Origin: Sipunculus nudus
Lineage: Eukaryota > Annelida > Sipuncula > Golfingiida > Sipunculidae
Direction of reading: 5' to 3'
Length of the DNA stretch: 64,000 nt
Assembly (NCBI GenBank): GCA_026874595.1
Contig: CM049306.1
Span: 108,275,142-108,339,141, forward strand
Shown here one piece after another: positions 24,216 to 37,289 of the stretch (its first letter is position 1; the number at the start of each line of letters is the position of its first letter). The position numbers were made by a program, and so were the translations under genes. Below the pieces are notes generated by a model. That model had not been told where the DNA came from. It made no database searches and saw nothing but the letters and a program-made list of their open reading frames with translations.

Positions 24216-25790
24216 ATCTTGATCTAGATGAATAGTGGGATGTAGGTTCATCTGGATTTTCCTTGTTTTTTGTTAAAATCTAGATTTTCCTTTCCAAGAG
24301 TACCATCAGAAGGATTATAATATGTATGGATATCTGCATCAAGATATGTGTATAATCTTGATAAAATGCCCAGATGTGTTTAATCTGGAGGAAATAATTG
24401 ATAATCAATATGGAAGTCTATGTGGATGGTACTTTTATGATTAACAAAGATGAATATTGATACAACTTGTCTGGAATAAAATCTTGATGGTGTCTGTTTA
24501 ATACCACACCCCATGATCACTGTATGAGCTATCCGACACAGTCAGTTTATTATGTTTTAAAAACAGGATTGTAGAACCTAGCATTTAGTATATGTGCAGA
24601 TTCTATTAGATATATTAAGAGTTAAATGTTCTTATTGATGTCATAATTGTGAACAAAAATTAGGAAATCCTGGTCTGTAATGTAAGGAGATGGTTTTACG
24701 TTCTTATACATAAGGCCACTTGTAAGATGTTATCATGTTCCTGATGTACCAATGTCATCATGTCAATGTCAGTAGTGGTATATCAGAGCGTCACTTACAC
24801 GTGTGTGACATGTACACACATTAGCATTACATATGTCAAATAGATAAGTGTATTGATTTGTAATGCATTCTTTCATTCTCACATATTTAAAAAGCCCATA
24901 CACATGAACACGTGTACACATTGTACCCCATGTTTGATTTCAACTGATGATTATTACAATCAGAGAAAAAGAAATTATGAATATATTATTTATTCAAGTT
25001 TAAAACTTGGCACTAGTCAGCATGTAAAATGAAATTAAGTTAAAGTAGAAAGACGATATCCTCTGTTCAGGTAGACACTCACCTTCATTTAACTGTTTTC
25101 TTGTACATCACGTGTCGTTCAGGTTTAGCATTATGCAAAGAGGTGTATCTCGTAAATGTTTCATAGAACACATTTCCAAACCTTTCTGGTATATAAATTA
25201 TATCTACTGTTTTCTGTATCATTGTTGTCTTTTTAGCTCATCTCATAGTGTCTGAACATCAATCGTCAACATGAGGACACTATGGAAAATTTTTTTACAA
25301 ACTCTTAGCCACAGACACAATTGGGACAATTTTTAAAATTTGGATTTAAACAAATTTGATTCTATGTTCTCTGCCCATTTAAATTCAGTAACTGTTATTT
25401 AAAATATGTTAATGGAGCTTAGCTGAATCTTATTCATAACAATAGACAAAAGCACATAAATATAGGTCAATTTGACCTAATTTTTGGTTTGCATAGAGAG
25501 TTTACCAGCACCTGTATTTATATTAAGTTTAAACACCTCGGGTCTAATGGTTAAGATTTGTGCTCTATAGTAAGCATTGCCCTGGCTGATGTAGCTTGTT
25601 ATACTCAAAAGGAAAGCCTGTAGTCTACATCTAGATCAACACTGTGCTAGATTACCAGGGAAGTAAATAATAAAGTGAAACCATGCAGTGAAACTGAAAT
25701 TACTAAAAGTCGAGAGTCAGTGGTGCCAGCTACAGATCTCATAAGATGATGCATTAGTCGAAATTCAAAGTTTCATAAACCTTCCAGTTT
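24216..25790 (+). other. Intergenic, no gene seen
   Basis: The first few hundred bases still contain scattered minisatellite-like words (gatgaacat, cttgtctgga); the remainder is unique AT-rich sequence. Confidence 0.6.
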
Positions 25791-26244
25791 TATACGCCCG
25801 TTATGTGACGGGAGTATTGGTATTGTCGCCGCGAGATCTTCCTGGGGATTTGATGGATTTTTACCTAACTCGCCATAACTGCTATCTCGCCCGAGTTCAA
25901 TTATGGGCAAAATCCACGGATATTTTCAATAAGGTCACGGGTCACCAGACTACTTTGTGGTGTCGCCGCGATAACATACACAAAATTATAAAGGATTTTG
26001 ATTAAACTCATCAGAGATGTTAATAAATAAAATTTCTCGCCTAAGTTCGATTTCCAGCAAAATCCTAGCATATTTAATGAGGTCAGGGACCACCACACTT
26101 TGGCGGCATCATGATGACTTAACAAAACTCCTATGAATTTTCATGAAACCCATTATACATATATACCATAGAGTTTCTCACCCTAATTAAATTCCTCAGC
26201 AGATTTTACGAATATTTAAACAGAGGTCATTAGACGGGCGTATA
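25791..26244. mobile_element. Short TIR element, probable TA target
   Basis: The left end tatacgcccgt (25791-25801) and right end acgggcgtata (26234-26244) are perfect 11-bp inverted repeats, consistent with a TA duplication around TACGCCCGT...ACGGGCGTA. The interior resembles 12060-12300. No transposase is present. Confidence 0.65.
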
Positions 26245-27550
26245 TGTACGTATGCGGTGCTCTTGTAAAAATAATTTCATCGATATTTGCTCAATTTCCA
26301 TTTCTTAGTGTAAGAAATAATTAGCCTTCACATGAAAGCTATGCCGTGTATGTGTATTCTACCTTGATGAAAAGTGGAAAAGATTATTTTGACTCAATAT
26401 AGTCATAGTAATGAGTCAATATAAATGGGGCCACATACAGCCAGCACTGAAATATTAATTACTGCATTGTGAAAGTGAAAGAAAAAGCTGCTTGAATGGA
26501 AATAGATACATGTATTTAGCAGATCACTCACCAGTGAATATCAGGCAACTGTTTCCCATATTTACAATGATTTAAATCGATGTTTCAGTCGGAAATATTT
26601 TTCCTCATGGCATATACTGATGAACACGCTATAATCCTTGGAAACCCGTTTGTGCGGTTATCCTGGGGAACCCTTACAATTCAGCGGGATTCCTCGTCCG
26701 ACCCATTCCATTTAAATTTTTTTTGTCGGAACGGTCGCTTTATACCGCTTAAAGGAATTGGTCCTTCATAAAACCATATATATGTTCCACACTGTCATAA
26801 ACCGTGACCGTACCGCCCGCAACCGCGTAAAAGGAATCGCAGCTTTATTCGTCAACGTGTGATCAACGAAGTTTCAAGTTCAGTTAAGTCAACATTTTAA
26901 AACAATCAACTGGTAATGGAGTAGTTCAGCGGGTATTTTGTCTTTTTATTTTTATTTTTTTTTTGTATATAAAATTTAGGTCTGTACGTGGAATAATATC
27001 TTATTTATTTAATAAAGCAAGGAGCATCTAATTTCGGTATACAACGGCAACGTGGCATTATTGACACCATGCAAGACATCACCTCGTCTTCAACGACGTC
27101 ATGGATGTTGTGCATGCTGTCATATAATTAACCTTCGCGCAGGGTTATTGTTTTCATCCGATTCGGCGTGTGTGTATCCGCAAGATGTCTGAAGAACTGT
27201 ATCATGGATGTTATTGGAATTTAGCCTAAGGTTGGTATTGTGAAAATATCCAAAAATATCAATTTAAGTGTTGATCCAAGCGTAAATAACCAAAAAATGA
27301 ATGTTTTATGAGTTTTATAGCACATTTGTTTACACCGGGACGTAGCATGTGACGATATGGCCATTTTTGGAGTGCGAGTAATGACGTCACAGAGGACAAT
27401 GACATCACTCTACGTGTACTTGCCCTGAAACGTGTCAGTGAATCAACATACAGCATAGGAGTCCATGGTTGTTGTTCGCTGTGTTTATAGCTTTATACCA
27501 ACTTTGAACACTCTCTTCGGCGCAGGATTTTCGTCCTCATATCGGACGCT
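26245..27550 (+). other. Intergenic, no gene seen
   Basis: Mostly unique sequence; a 63-codon open frame near 26580 has no recognisable features. Confidence 0.55.
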
Positions 27551-27790
27551 TTTTTAGCTCAGCTGACTAAAAGTCAACTAAGCTATAGCGATAGTCCTTT
27601 GTCCGTCAGCTGTTCGTCTAGGTGTCCGTCCGTCGTTAAACTGGCACGTTTTAAAACCGAACTCAAAATTCGGCACATAAGTGGATTTCCCCCATATCTC
27701 CTACCATACCGAAAATTGGGTACATAGGACTTCGTTCGTTCGAGATATTAAGGGAAAACCTCAATTTTCCATTTTAGAGCCATTTTCACA
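27551..27790 (+). mobile_element. 5' fragment of a tandem-core (AGCTCAGCTGAC) element
   Basis: ttagctcagctgactaaaag and the partner gtcaactaagctatagcg form the family's 5' hairpin, followed by gtccgtc tracts. The internal 335-bp units are absent or too diverged to see. Confidence 0.6.
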
Positions 27791-27890
27791 CTTAAAGACT
27801 GCCTAATATCAAAACAAATGATCTGTTATTAATCATATTTAATGTACATATTTCTCTATATATTTTAAGTACATACTAGAAATTAAGCTG

Positions 27891-28224
27891 CGTGTCCACT
27901 TATGCGGTACGGATACGGATGCGGATGCGGACGCGTTTTAAATCGCGCATATGGAAAAAAGAAGGAATGTGTCAACTTATGCGGTGCGCGGTGTGCATGC
28001 GGCGTGCGTAAACGGATGAATTTTTTTAAAACCGGACCATGTAGCCGCGGGTAACGAAACGCATATTGAAAGGTATGCAGAAACGTACCATTTTGTAGAG
28101 GTGAAAGAGAGTGAAAGACCTAAAAAGGCACTGACAAACGTATCTAATGGACACACACACACACACACAAAATCCGCATACGTATCCGCACCGCACACGC
28201 ACCGCCTCCGTACAAGTGGACACG
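27891..28224. mobile_element. 334-bp MITE with GC-rich terminal inverted repeats
   Basis: Left cgtgtccacttatgcggtac and right gtacaagtggacacg are inverted relatives, and similarity continues through gcggatacg-type words on both arms. It is distinctly more GC-rich than its flanks. An (ac)n run lies near 28147. No coding sequence. Confidence 0.7.
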
Positions 28225-28400
28225 CGGATTTAGGTCAGCATTATGTAATTTCTTAAAGTTTTAGGCCCAAACATAATGCACTTCGTGAAAAAAACCCAGG
28301 AAATATAGTTACTTACTTAACATGAAAATTGTTGAAGCTGGAAACTTTTTTTTTTCAGGGATGTTACTTATTTAATAAAGATCCAATTGTATACTCAAAA

Positions 28401-30987
28401 CAAGTGACCCATGGTTCATGACGCTCAGCTGACTTGGGAGAGATTTGCAAAAGGAAATTTTATCATCTGAATGGTAGTATATAACCATTCAACTGAAGCA
28501 TCAAACAGATTAACCAACAGGCTGAGATTGTGTCTGTATTTATATATCTCAAAAATAGAGAAAAAATTCGTAAACTTTAAAAAAATACAGGGGGCTCCAC
28601 CAGTCTGCAAAAACTAATAAAAACATTTAATGGTCAATATCCATGCAAAGAAGCATGGTGGTCTCTGGATTAGTTGTTCAGATACTTTAGCTTTTGTATC
28701 AAATTTTCCATTATTCTGAGGGATACTTTGGAGTCCTATAGCTTGAAGGATATGGGTAACAGAGACCTAATTTCATGGCATTGACACAAATTGACACTTT
28801 TCATGGGCCTCCTTGCATGACAAGAATGAAGATTCTAGGTCCAGTTGTTACAATTTGTACCCTGTTGACAGATAACCACATCTTTAAAGGTCTCAAAAAT
28901 AGAGAAAATAATTGATAAAAATTTAAAAAATAATAGAGGTGGCACACCCAGTCTGCTAAAACTGATGGAACATGTCATGATCAATATGTATGCCAAAAAT
29001 CATGAGCATCAGTGTTGTAGTTATTGAGATACTGGAGTTTTTGTATCAAATTTTTCATTATTCTGGGGGGTATTTTGGAGCCATACAGATTAATGGATAT
29101 GGGTAACAGAGACCTAATTTCAGGTTTCCTTGGAGATTTTTCATGGGTCTCCCTGTGTGTAAAGAATGAAGATTCTAGGTCCAGTTGTTATGATTTGTGC
29201 CATTTTAACAGATGTTCATATCGTTAAAGGTCTCAAAAATAGAGAAAAAAATTTAAAAAAAAGCCCGAACAAATATATGTGGTGCCACCAGGCTGCAGAA
29301 ACTGATGAAACACTCCATGATCAATATCCATACCAACAATTATGGTGATCTCTGCATTAGTTGTTCATATACTTCAGCTCTTGTATCAAATTTTCCATTA
29401 TTCTGAGCTGTACTTCTGAGTGCCATAGCTCAAAGGATATGGGTAACAGAGACCTAATTTCAGGTTTCCATGGAGACTTTTCATAGGTCTTCCTGTGTGT
29501 CAAGAATGAAGATTCTAGGTCCAATTTGAACCCTGTTAACAGATAACTACATCCTTGAAGGTCTCAAAAATAGAGAAAAAAATCGTAAAAAATAAGAAAT
29601 TTACAGGTGGCGTCACCAGTCTGCAGAAACTGATGAAACATCTCATAATCAATATGTATGCCAAAAATCATGACCATCAGTGATGTAGTTAATGAGATAT
29701 TTGAAGTTTTTGTATTAAATTTTTGACTACTCTGGGGGGGGGGGGGGGTACTTTGGGGCCCCATAGCTCGAAGGATATGGGTAACAGAGACCTAATTTCT
29801 GGTTTCCATGGAGACTTTTTATAGGCCTCTCAGAATTTCAAGAATGAAGATTCTAGGTCCAGTCTTTACGATATGTGCCCTGTTAACAGATGTCCACATT
29901 TTTTAAAGGTCTCAAAAATAGAGAGAAAAAAATCGTAAAAAAATAAAAAATACAGGTGGCGCCACCAGTCTGCAGGAACTGATGGAACATCTCATGATCA
30001 ATATGTATGCCAAAAATCATGACCATCAGTGATGTAGTTAATCAGATATTGAAGTTTTTTAATGAAATTTTTGACTATTCTGGGGGGTAGTTTGGGGCCC
30101 CATAGCTCAAAGAATATGGGTAACAGAGACCTAATTTCTGGTTTCAATAGACTTTTCATAGGCCTCTCAGAATGTCAAGAATGAAGATTCTAGGTCCAGT
30201 CTTTACCATTTGTGCCCTGTTAACAGATGTTCACATTTTTAAAGGTCTCAAAAATAGAGAAAACAATTTGTAAAAAATCGAAAAATACAGGTGGCGCCAC
30301 CAGTCTGCAGAAACTGATGAAACATCTCATAATCAATATGTATGCCAAAAATCATGAACATCAGTGATGTAGTTTATGAGATATTGAAGTTTTTGTATGA
30401 AATTTTTAACTATTCTGGGGCATACTTTGGGGCCCCATAGCTCCAAGAATATGGGTAACAGAGACCTAATTTCTGGTTTCCATGGAGACTCTTCATAGGT
30501 CTCTCAGAATTTCAAGAATGAAGATTCTAGGTCCAGTCTTTACGATTTGTGCCCTGTTGATAGATGTCCACATTTTTTAAGGTCTCAAAAATAGAGAAAA
30601 AAATCGTAAAAAAATAAAAAAAATACAGGAGGCGCCACCAGTCTGCAGGAACTGATGGAACATCTCATGATCAATATGTATGCCAAAAATCATGACAATC
30701 AGTGATGTAGTTAATGAGATATTGAAGTTTTTGTATGAAATTTTTGACTATTCTGGGGGGTACTTTGGGGCCCCATAGCTCGAAGGATATGGGTAACAGA
30801 GACCTTATTCCAGGTTTCTCAGGAGATTTTTCCTGGACCTCTCTAGATGTGAAGTAAGAAGATTCCAGGTCCAGTGGTTACGATTTGTGCCTTGTTAACG
30901 GACAGACGGCCGGATGGCCGGACGGCCGGACGGCTGACAGCAAAGAGTGATCGCTATAGCTCAGATGACTTACAGTCAGCTAAGCTA
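28401..30987 (-). mobile_element. Tandem-core element, reverse copy
   Basis: Reverse-complement relative of 12308-15684: it starts caagtgacccatggttcatg (the family 3' end) and finishes with tagctcagatgacttacagt and cagctaagct (the 5' hairpin) after ggacggccggacggc. About seven internal units of roughly 335 bp are marked by aaggatatgggtaacagag and gattctaggtccagt (near 28833, 29171, 29510, 29853, 30186 and 30524). Intact across the site where the forward copy carries its nested element. Confidence 0.75.
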
Positions 30988-31660
30988 AAAAAATGAAACA
31001 ATACAGGTGGCGCAACCAGACTGCAGAAACTGATGAAACATTCCATGATCAATATCCATGCAAAGAATCAAGGTCATAAATACAATAGTTGTTCATATAC
31101 TTTAGCTTTTGTAACAAATTTTCTATATTCTGGGGGATAATTTGGAGCCACATAGCTTGAAGGATATGGGTAACAGAGACCTAATTTCAGGTTTCCAAGG
31201 AGACTTTTCATGGGCCTCCTAGCATGTCAAGAGAGAAAATTCTAGGTCCAGTCGTTACGATTTGTGCCGTGTTAACAGATGACCACATCTTAAGAGGTCT
31301 CAACAATAGAGAATAAAATTCGTAAAAATCGAAAAAGTACAGGTGGCGCCAAAAGACTGCAGAAACTGATGGAACATTCCATGATTAATATCCATGCAAA
31401 GAATCATGGTGATCAATGCTATAGTTGTTCCGATACTTGAGCTTTTGTATCAAATTTTCCATTATTCTGTGGGTACTTCGGAGCCACCTAACTTGAAGGA
31501 TATGGGTAACAGAGACCTAATTTCAGGTTTCCAAGGAGACTTTTCATGGGCCTCCCTACATGTCAAGAGAGAAGATTCTAGGTCCAGTCGTTACGATTTG
31601 TGCCCTGTTCACAAATGACCGCATCTTAAGGTCTCAAAAATAGAGAAAAATTCGTAAAAA
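30988..31660 (-). mobile_element. Further tandem-core units of the same family, reverse orientation
   Basis: Two more units (gatatgggtaacagagacct near 31165 and 31500; gattctaggtccagtcgtta near 31574) continue directly after the terminal hairpin of the preceding copy. This implies an adjacent or host copy. Confidence 0.65.
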
Positions 31661-32099
31661 TGAATATTGTCAGCCGGCCGCCGTCCAGGGCTGGCTTTCC
31701 GCCGTCCATGGCTGTAAGTCAGAAACCGTCGGAGCTAGCAGCTTCAAATTACATGTAAGAATTAGTCACATGTAAAACTTGGTGCCCTGGAGCTTATTAT
31801 TGGGTATCTGCATTAATTTAGATTTTATAGAGTAAAAGCTTTAAAACCTTTAAAAATCTTCTTTTCTGAAACTCTCCAGCCAAATTGTCCAATATTTCAC
31901 AGAAATGATCACTGGAACAGTCTCTCTCAAATTTGTTCGAATGGTTCCAGTTCGGAGATTTTTGGCCGAGTTACAGTAGGTTGAACTTGGTCATCTGTCC
32001 AAAAAAGCACACTAAAATAAAAATCTCAGAAACGGCTAGAGCTATAATCACCAAATTTTATACCAATGTTTGTCACATATGTCATATCTGATATTTGAT
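31661..32099 (+). mobile_element. Unclassified interspersed repeat
   Basis: gtcagccggccgccgtccag then cagaaaccgtcggagctagc. Similar words occur before the copy at 19968 (ggagctagca, ttctgaaactctc/ctccgaaaccacg). Boundaries are not resolved. Confidence 0.4.
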
Positions 32100-33146
32100 A
32101 TCACATGTGAACTGCTTCGCTCTCATTTTTAGTTGACCTCTGACCTTTCCTCGCTGCCCAGCGTCCATTTGTGCGTCTGTTTCCACACATAAACCCGCAT
32201 ATCTCGTGAACTATTTGACCGATCAGGCTAAAAATTTTGCACAAATGTAACCCTTTGATAGCTTTATAACATACACTAAAATGGTGGCGCCATCTGCAAC
32301 CATTTTTGCACAGCGTCCATCTGTTCATCTGCCTTTGGATAATATCAATCATATCTAAGCAATGGTTTGACTTATCCGCCTGAAATTTCGCAGGTTTATA
32401 CATCCTTGAAAGCTTACTCGATTTTGTGACAGGTGGTGCCACCTACATTCAGGTTTACTCTGCAGACATCCAAGCTCATATCTCGGGAACCTTTTGACTG
32501 ATTGGGCCAAAATTTTGCATGTGTATAGATCTCACATAGCTCTTCATCATAGGCAAAACCGGTGGTGCCACCTTCAACCACTTATGCACAGCATCCATCT
32601 GTTCATCTGCCTTGGGATAAAATCACTCATATCTCAGAAGTAGTTTGACTTATCCACCTGAAATTTTGCAGGTTTATACATCCTGGACAGCCTTCTTGAT
32701 TTTATGACAGGTGGCGCCACCTACATTCACGCTTACACTAGACCTCCAAGCTCATATCTCGGGAACCGTTTGACCGATTGGGCCAAAATTTAGCTTGTGT
32801 ATAGATCTCACATAGCTCTTAATCATCGGCAAAACTGGTGGCGCCACGTGCAACCATTTTTGCACAACGTCCATCTGTTCATCTGCCTTTGGATGATATC
32901 ACTCATATTTCAGCAGTGGTTTGATTTTTCCATCTGAAATTTTGCAGGTTTATACATCCTGGACAATTTTCTTGATTTTATGACAGGTGGCACCAACTAC
33001 ATTCACGTTTACGCTGCAGACATCCATGCTAATATGCGACCCACCTCACTCTATTCCCCTTGCCACTTAATCCATGCCTCACTTCACCCGTCCCGTTCTG
33101 ATTTCTGCGGATACGCTTAGTCGCTTGTCGACTACCCATATTCTAG
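32100..33146 (+). mobile_element. Helitron/Helentron-like element, third copy, 5' end unresolved
   Basis: Internal units match the copies at 14336 and 19968 (gtcaggtggcgcc-type cores near 32284, 32708 and 32837). It ends TAGTCG-CTTGT-CGACTA, cccatatt, CTAG (33143-33146), T. The hairpin-bearing 5' end seen in the other copies was not found. Confidence 0.6.
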
Positions 33147-33319
33147 TTTTAAAATCTCCTAGTCTGAAACTTGTCCATTTCGCTGAAATCATAATGACTA
33201 AGGGAGATATGCAGGACTTAAAAGGATCAATATTAAATTTTTAAAATAAACCTACATTCACACTCCTAAACTTTGCACAGGTTCGCATTAGGCCTGTAGG
33301 CAATGTTTTAATTTTTCCT

Positions 33320-33686
33320 ATAATTTTTTAGAACACTAGGTCTTTTAACAAGGCACAAATTGAAATCGAGAAGGCTAGAAACATGACTTCTGTTTCCTGA
33401 GAGTTCCCCACAAGCTCTTCTCTTAAACCTGAAATTAGGTCACTTTGACCTAAATTCTCCGAGATACAGGGCATGCTTGAGAACCCCAGAAATGATTCAA
33501 AATACACACAAATTACCAAATTCATCAGGAACGGCTGGATGGCTTGTTATTAAATTTGGTGTGCGTTTGGTCTCAATAAAACATAAGCTAATATGCATTA
33601 ATGATGACACCGCCTTCATTATCTTAATTATTTGCATATTGTCAACATGTCAGTCGTCTGAGCGTCATGACCCATGGATCACTTGT
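33320..33686 (+). mobile_element. 3' fragment of a tandem-core element
   Basis: Parallels 46430-46740 (gaacggctggat, taagctaatatgcat) and ends with gtcgtctgagcgtcatgacc and catggatcacttg, the family 3' end. Confidence 0.6.
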
Positions 33687-34760
33687 AATGTGTATAAGTT
33701 TTCTGCAATCTATATCATAAGTATGTAAAGCTTTAAATTGTTTTAAGTTCAGTCTCATAAATGATGTATTCAAACCATGATAGGAGGTACTTTTAGCCAT
33801 ATTTAAATTATTTTTAATTTGCATATGGAAATGTTTAACCTGTTTTCATACAGAATTATTAATAACATCAAACCTTTTTTTGTTTGTCAAATGTGTCCTT
33901 TTTATATTATTTTTAGGCACTTTATTTGTTTTTCAAATGGTTTCAGGCCATATTTCGCATGTATTACACAGTAAAATGATAATAATCAGATTGAGTTTAT
34001 GCCAATTTGAAAAATGGAAAATGTTATTTTTACAGCATTTTGTTTCAGTTAATAAATATAATGTGTACTGTACTTCTGATAATCACCACTTTCTTCCTTA
34101 TTCTATAATTGACAGGAATTCATTCATTCCCGTGGTTATTTTATGCACATATTACCTTTACATAACTGAAATAATGATAATTCTAAAAAAAATGTTTTCT
34201 CTCTCTTTTTGTTTTTTGATGTCTCAGTATCACCAGATATTTATTTTTATCGTTCTCTATCATCATCGACATCACTCAACACAAGGACAAATATACAAAT
34301 CTTGTGTTTATAAACATGAACATTTTTAATATTGCAAGATTCAATTTTAAATTGAATTAGTATTTCAACTTTTTCTGAAAAAGTACATACAAATATTGAT
34401 TAAACAAAATTGATTTAACAAAGAGAAAGTTAAAATTGCTTGTTTTGTTACTTGTTTGTGCTTTTTTAAAGACAAATGCATATAGACCATACAGATATAT
34501 TCCTACCGAGGGGACAGAAACGAGGATTGGTCATGAGAATTTTATTTTGTTTACTGCAAATTATAATTATATCTCATTCTATCCATATATTTTCAATATT
34601 ATTGGAAACAAACATTTAATTTAATCAGAACAACAATGTTATTTGTAGATTTAACTGGTTTGGTCAGATCAACATAATATTTACCAGGTCCGAATATATC
34701 GAAAAATACATACGTACGTATATATACATCTATGAGGATACATGCATTCACGCGTACTTA

Positions 34761-34808
<48 letters not shown>

Positions 34809-35748
34809 AATACATACTCATACCTGCATATTTATACGCATTACAAAATAATATTCTACAGCAAATTCTCAAAGTTCTTCACTCTTTAAAAATATGGACT
34901 AGGTTTCCCCACTTTTGTTTATGAAAATACATTTGTTATATTTTTCAGCCGCTCTTCTTTCCAATCCTTTGAATTTCTTTACATGTGATATATGTGCAGT
35001 AAATTTATTTTAAAAAATTATATATTTTTGTAGCAATAATAACGAATCTATTATTCGTTTATTGACATTGTCTTTGTCACACCCTGTATATATAAGCAGC
35101 GGAGTCAGTACAGGCATGTTTTTTCCGGCGTGTTCTGCCCACTGACTAACTTGGTTATAAAATGATTTAGGTGTGTAGAAATTACAGAATTAATGCACGA
35201 CTGTTTCTGTTTCTTTTGCAATATGAACACATGTTGGTATCAGTTATTTTCCATCTGTATAGCTTTACATTCACAGACAATTTATATGGACAATTCTAAA
35301 CTGAAATTGCCTCAAAAACATGTTCAAAGTGTTATTATATATATCATCAATTGCATCTTCTCAGCTAAATTCCTGAGGTAAGCTTTCCTCTACTTTAATT
35401 TTCTTAGCGGGCTCATTGTATAGTCATTTATAACCATATTATACACCTTAAGGTAATTTACTTTTCTTAAGTCTATAACTTGATTATTCAAAAACAAATA
35501 ACAAGTTTCTTTAACGTAATTATCACACATATCTCATATCTCTGATTTTAAAATTAATTTTCACTCACTTGGTACTGCATGCTGCATGGATACCAGAGCA
35601 TAAGGTATTTTATAGAGGTAATTTCAGGGTGAAATATTTTCGAAGAAATTTTTTTATCATAAGGGACTCCGGCATCTTTGATATTGATCATAAAAGTGCA
35701 CATAATCAGTTAATCAGCAAACATATGATTAATGTTTGATTATCACCA

Positions 35749-35808
<60 letters not shown>

Positions 35809-35850
35809 ATATATAACAAAAGAAATAAGTATATTTTAAATTTCCAAAAT
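33687..35850 (+). other. Intergenic, no gene seen; TA tracts
   Basis: Very AT-rich. (TA)n tracts lie at about 34761-34802 and 35751-35815. A TATATATAAG at 35087-35096 is followed by agtcagtac, which resembles a core promoter, but no exon could be tied to it. A 149-codon open frame at 33880-34329 is AT-driven and not believed. Confidence 0.5.
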
Positions 35851-35865
35851 CTCTCCAAAATTCAG

Positions 35866-36140
35866 CTGAGCGACTTGACCCGTGGGTCCCTTATTTAATT
35901 AAAAATATTAGCGATAAAGAGAAGTTACAACTCATGAAGACTGGTCTCTATGAAGAGTGCCTTTCAAAGTGCTCAAAGGCATGTCTTTACCAAGCATCTC
36001 GCCGATCCACCAAGGACCGTTCTTGTTTTGAGTCGGAAGGTTCCAAGTTACCATGAGCGCCTGTTAATGGGCGGGCGACCGCACGGACAAAGGCCAGTCA
36101 CTATAGCTCAGATCACTTTCTGTTAGCTGAACTAAGTTTC
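35866..36140. mobile_element. Terminal fragments of the tandem-core family flanking about 150 bp
   Basis: cagctgagcgacttgacccg (family 3' end, forward) at 35866 and actatagctcagatcacttt (5' hairpin, reversed) near 36100. The arrangement is a rearranged or deleted copy. Confidence 0.5.
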
Positions 36141-37289
36141 CACAACTTTCCGAGAAAGCTTCAGGAATTACGCAACACATTCACAAACCTCTGGGACTGA
36201 ATTTCGTAAGTACTAGGAGTTAGAATAAAATATTTATTTTCCCAGTATTACCCGGTCAACATAACACAGTAGGACTATATTATTTGCCTAAGCTATGAAA
36301 CCACTTTAAATATAGATATGAACCGGGGAAGAAAAAGAAGTATATTCCCACCTTTTATGTAAGGAAATAAAAATCTTTTTTTTTGAATGAAAAGTGCCCA
36401 TTCTTTTAATAAGCATATATGGAATAGTTGCTTGAAATAAAGCGTTCTCTCATAGTGTCTGCCAAGAGTGTGTTATAAAACCATTTATTTACGCCTATGT
36501 AGGCCGAAGAAATAAATTTACACCTGGCGCGATCAGTGACGAGATGCGTCTTGCGCTATTATCATATACCAAGATGGCGACCAACAGTAAAAAAATTACC
36601 TGTTATACATGTCTAGTTCATATTTCTTCCGTTGTTGCAAATTTTTGCGCATGCACAATATCATATAGCTTCCGCCACACGGTCTTGTTATAGTGAACAG
36701 ACGCGTGGATAATATTTATCAACACACAGGCTGAAAGCAAGATCTGAACAAACGAAATTAGTCACTGAGTCTGCAAGGAAGGTTGATTTCACAGTGAAAC
36801 TTACGTTCAGTAAAAATGAACTGATTACGGAAGATAATGCACAGTGTGCTAAGTGACTAAGCAACATTACAAGTATTAATTACATCACGTGCTTTGTAAG
36901 ATAGTAAGATAGACATGACCTCAAGTATGTCATACGCTGCTGGTCTTGAGGCGTTAATACATACTAGAGTGACCTTGGTCAAAGTTCATGCTGTTTCTGC
37001 ATGAAAGTGGGTTGGGAGAGTAGTGATTCACTGGGTCACACCCACGTTTTTACACCATGTCACAAAACAGTCAATTTATTTATTGATTAACTGATAGGTG
37101 TATAAGTGCCTGGTACTTACAGAGGTTGGTATGCAAGTTCTATATAATTGTGGTTCGTAATGCATTCCGCTATCATGAAAACTGTCAACCAAAGAAACCA
37201 ACATATTATTCGTGTGTTACTAGTTGAAAACTCTGCTCTGGAATAGCGAATACATAGACATGTTCCTTTTTAGCCAAACCAAACCTATA
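36141..37289 (+). other. Intergenic, no gene seen
   Basis: Unique sequence, AT-rich, without a recognisable exon. Confidence 0.55.

Noticed and set aside
33880-34329. 149-codon open frame with hydrophobic stretches
   Set aside because: Very AT-rich and Ile/Phe/His-rich in an intergenic repeat region, with no ATG-supported start and no domain. Composition explains it.
35087-35110. TATA-box and initiator-like sequence
   Set aside because: TATATATAAG and agtcagtac are only about 18 bases apart and no exon follows that can be tied to either gene.
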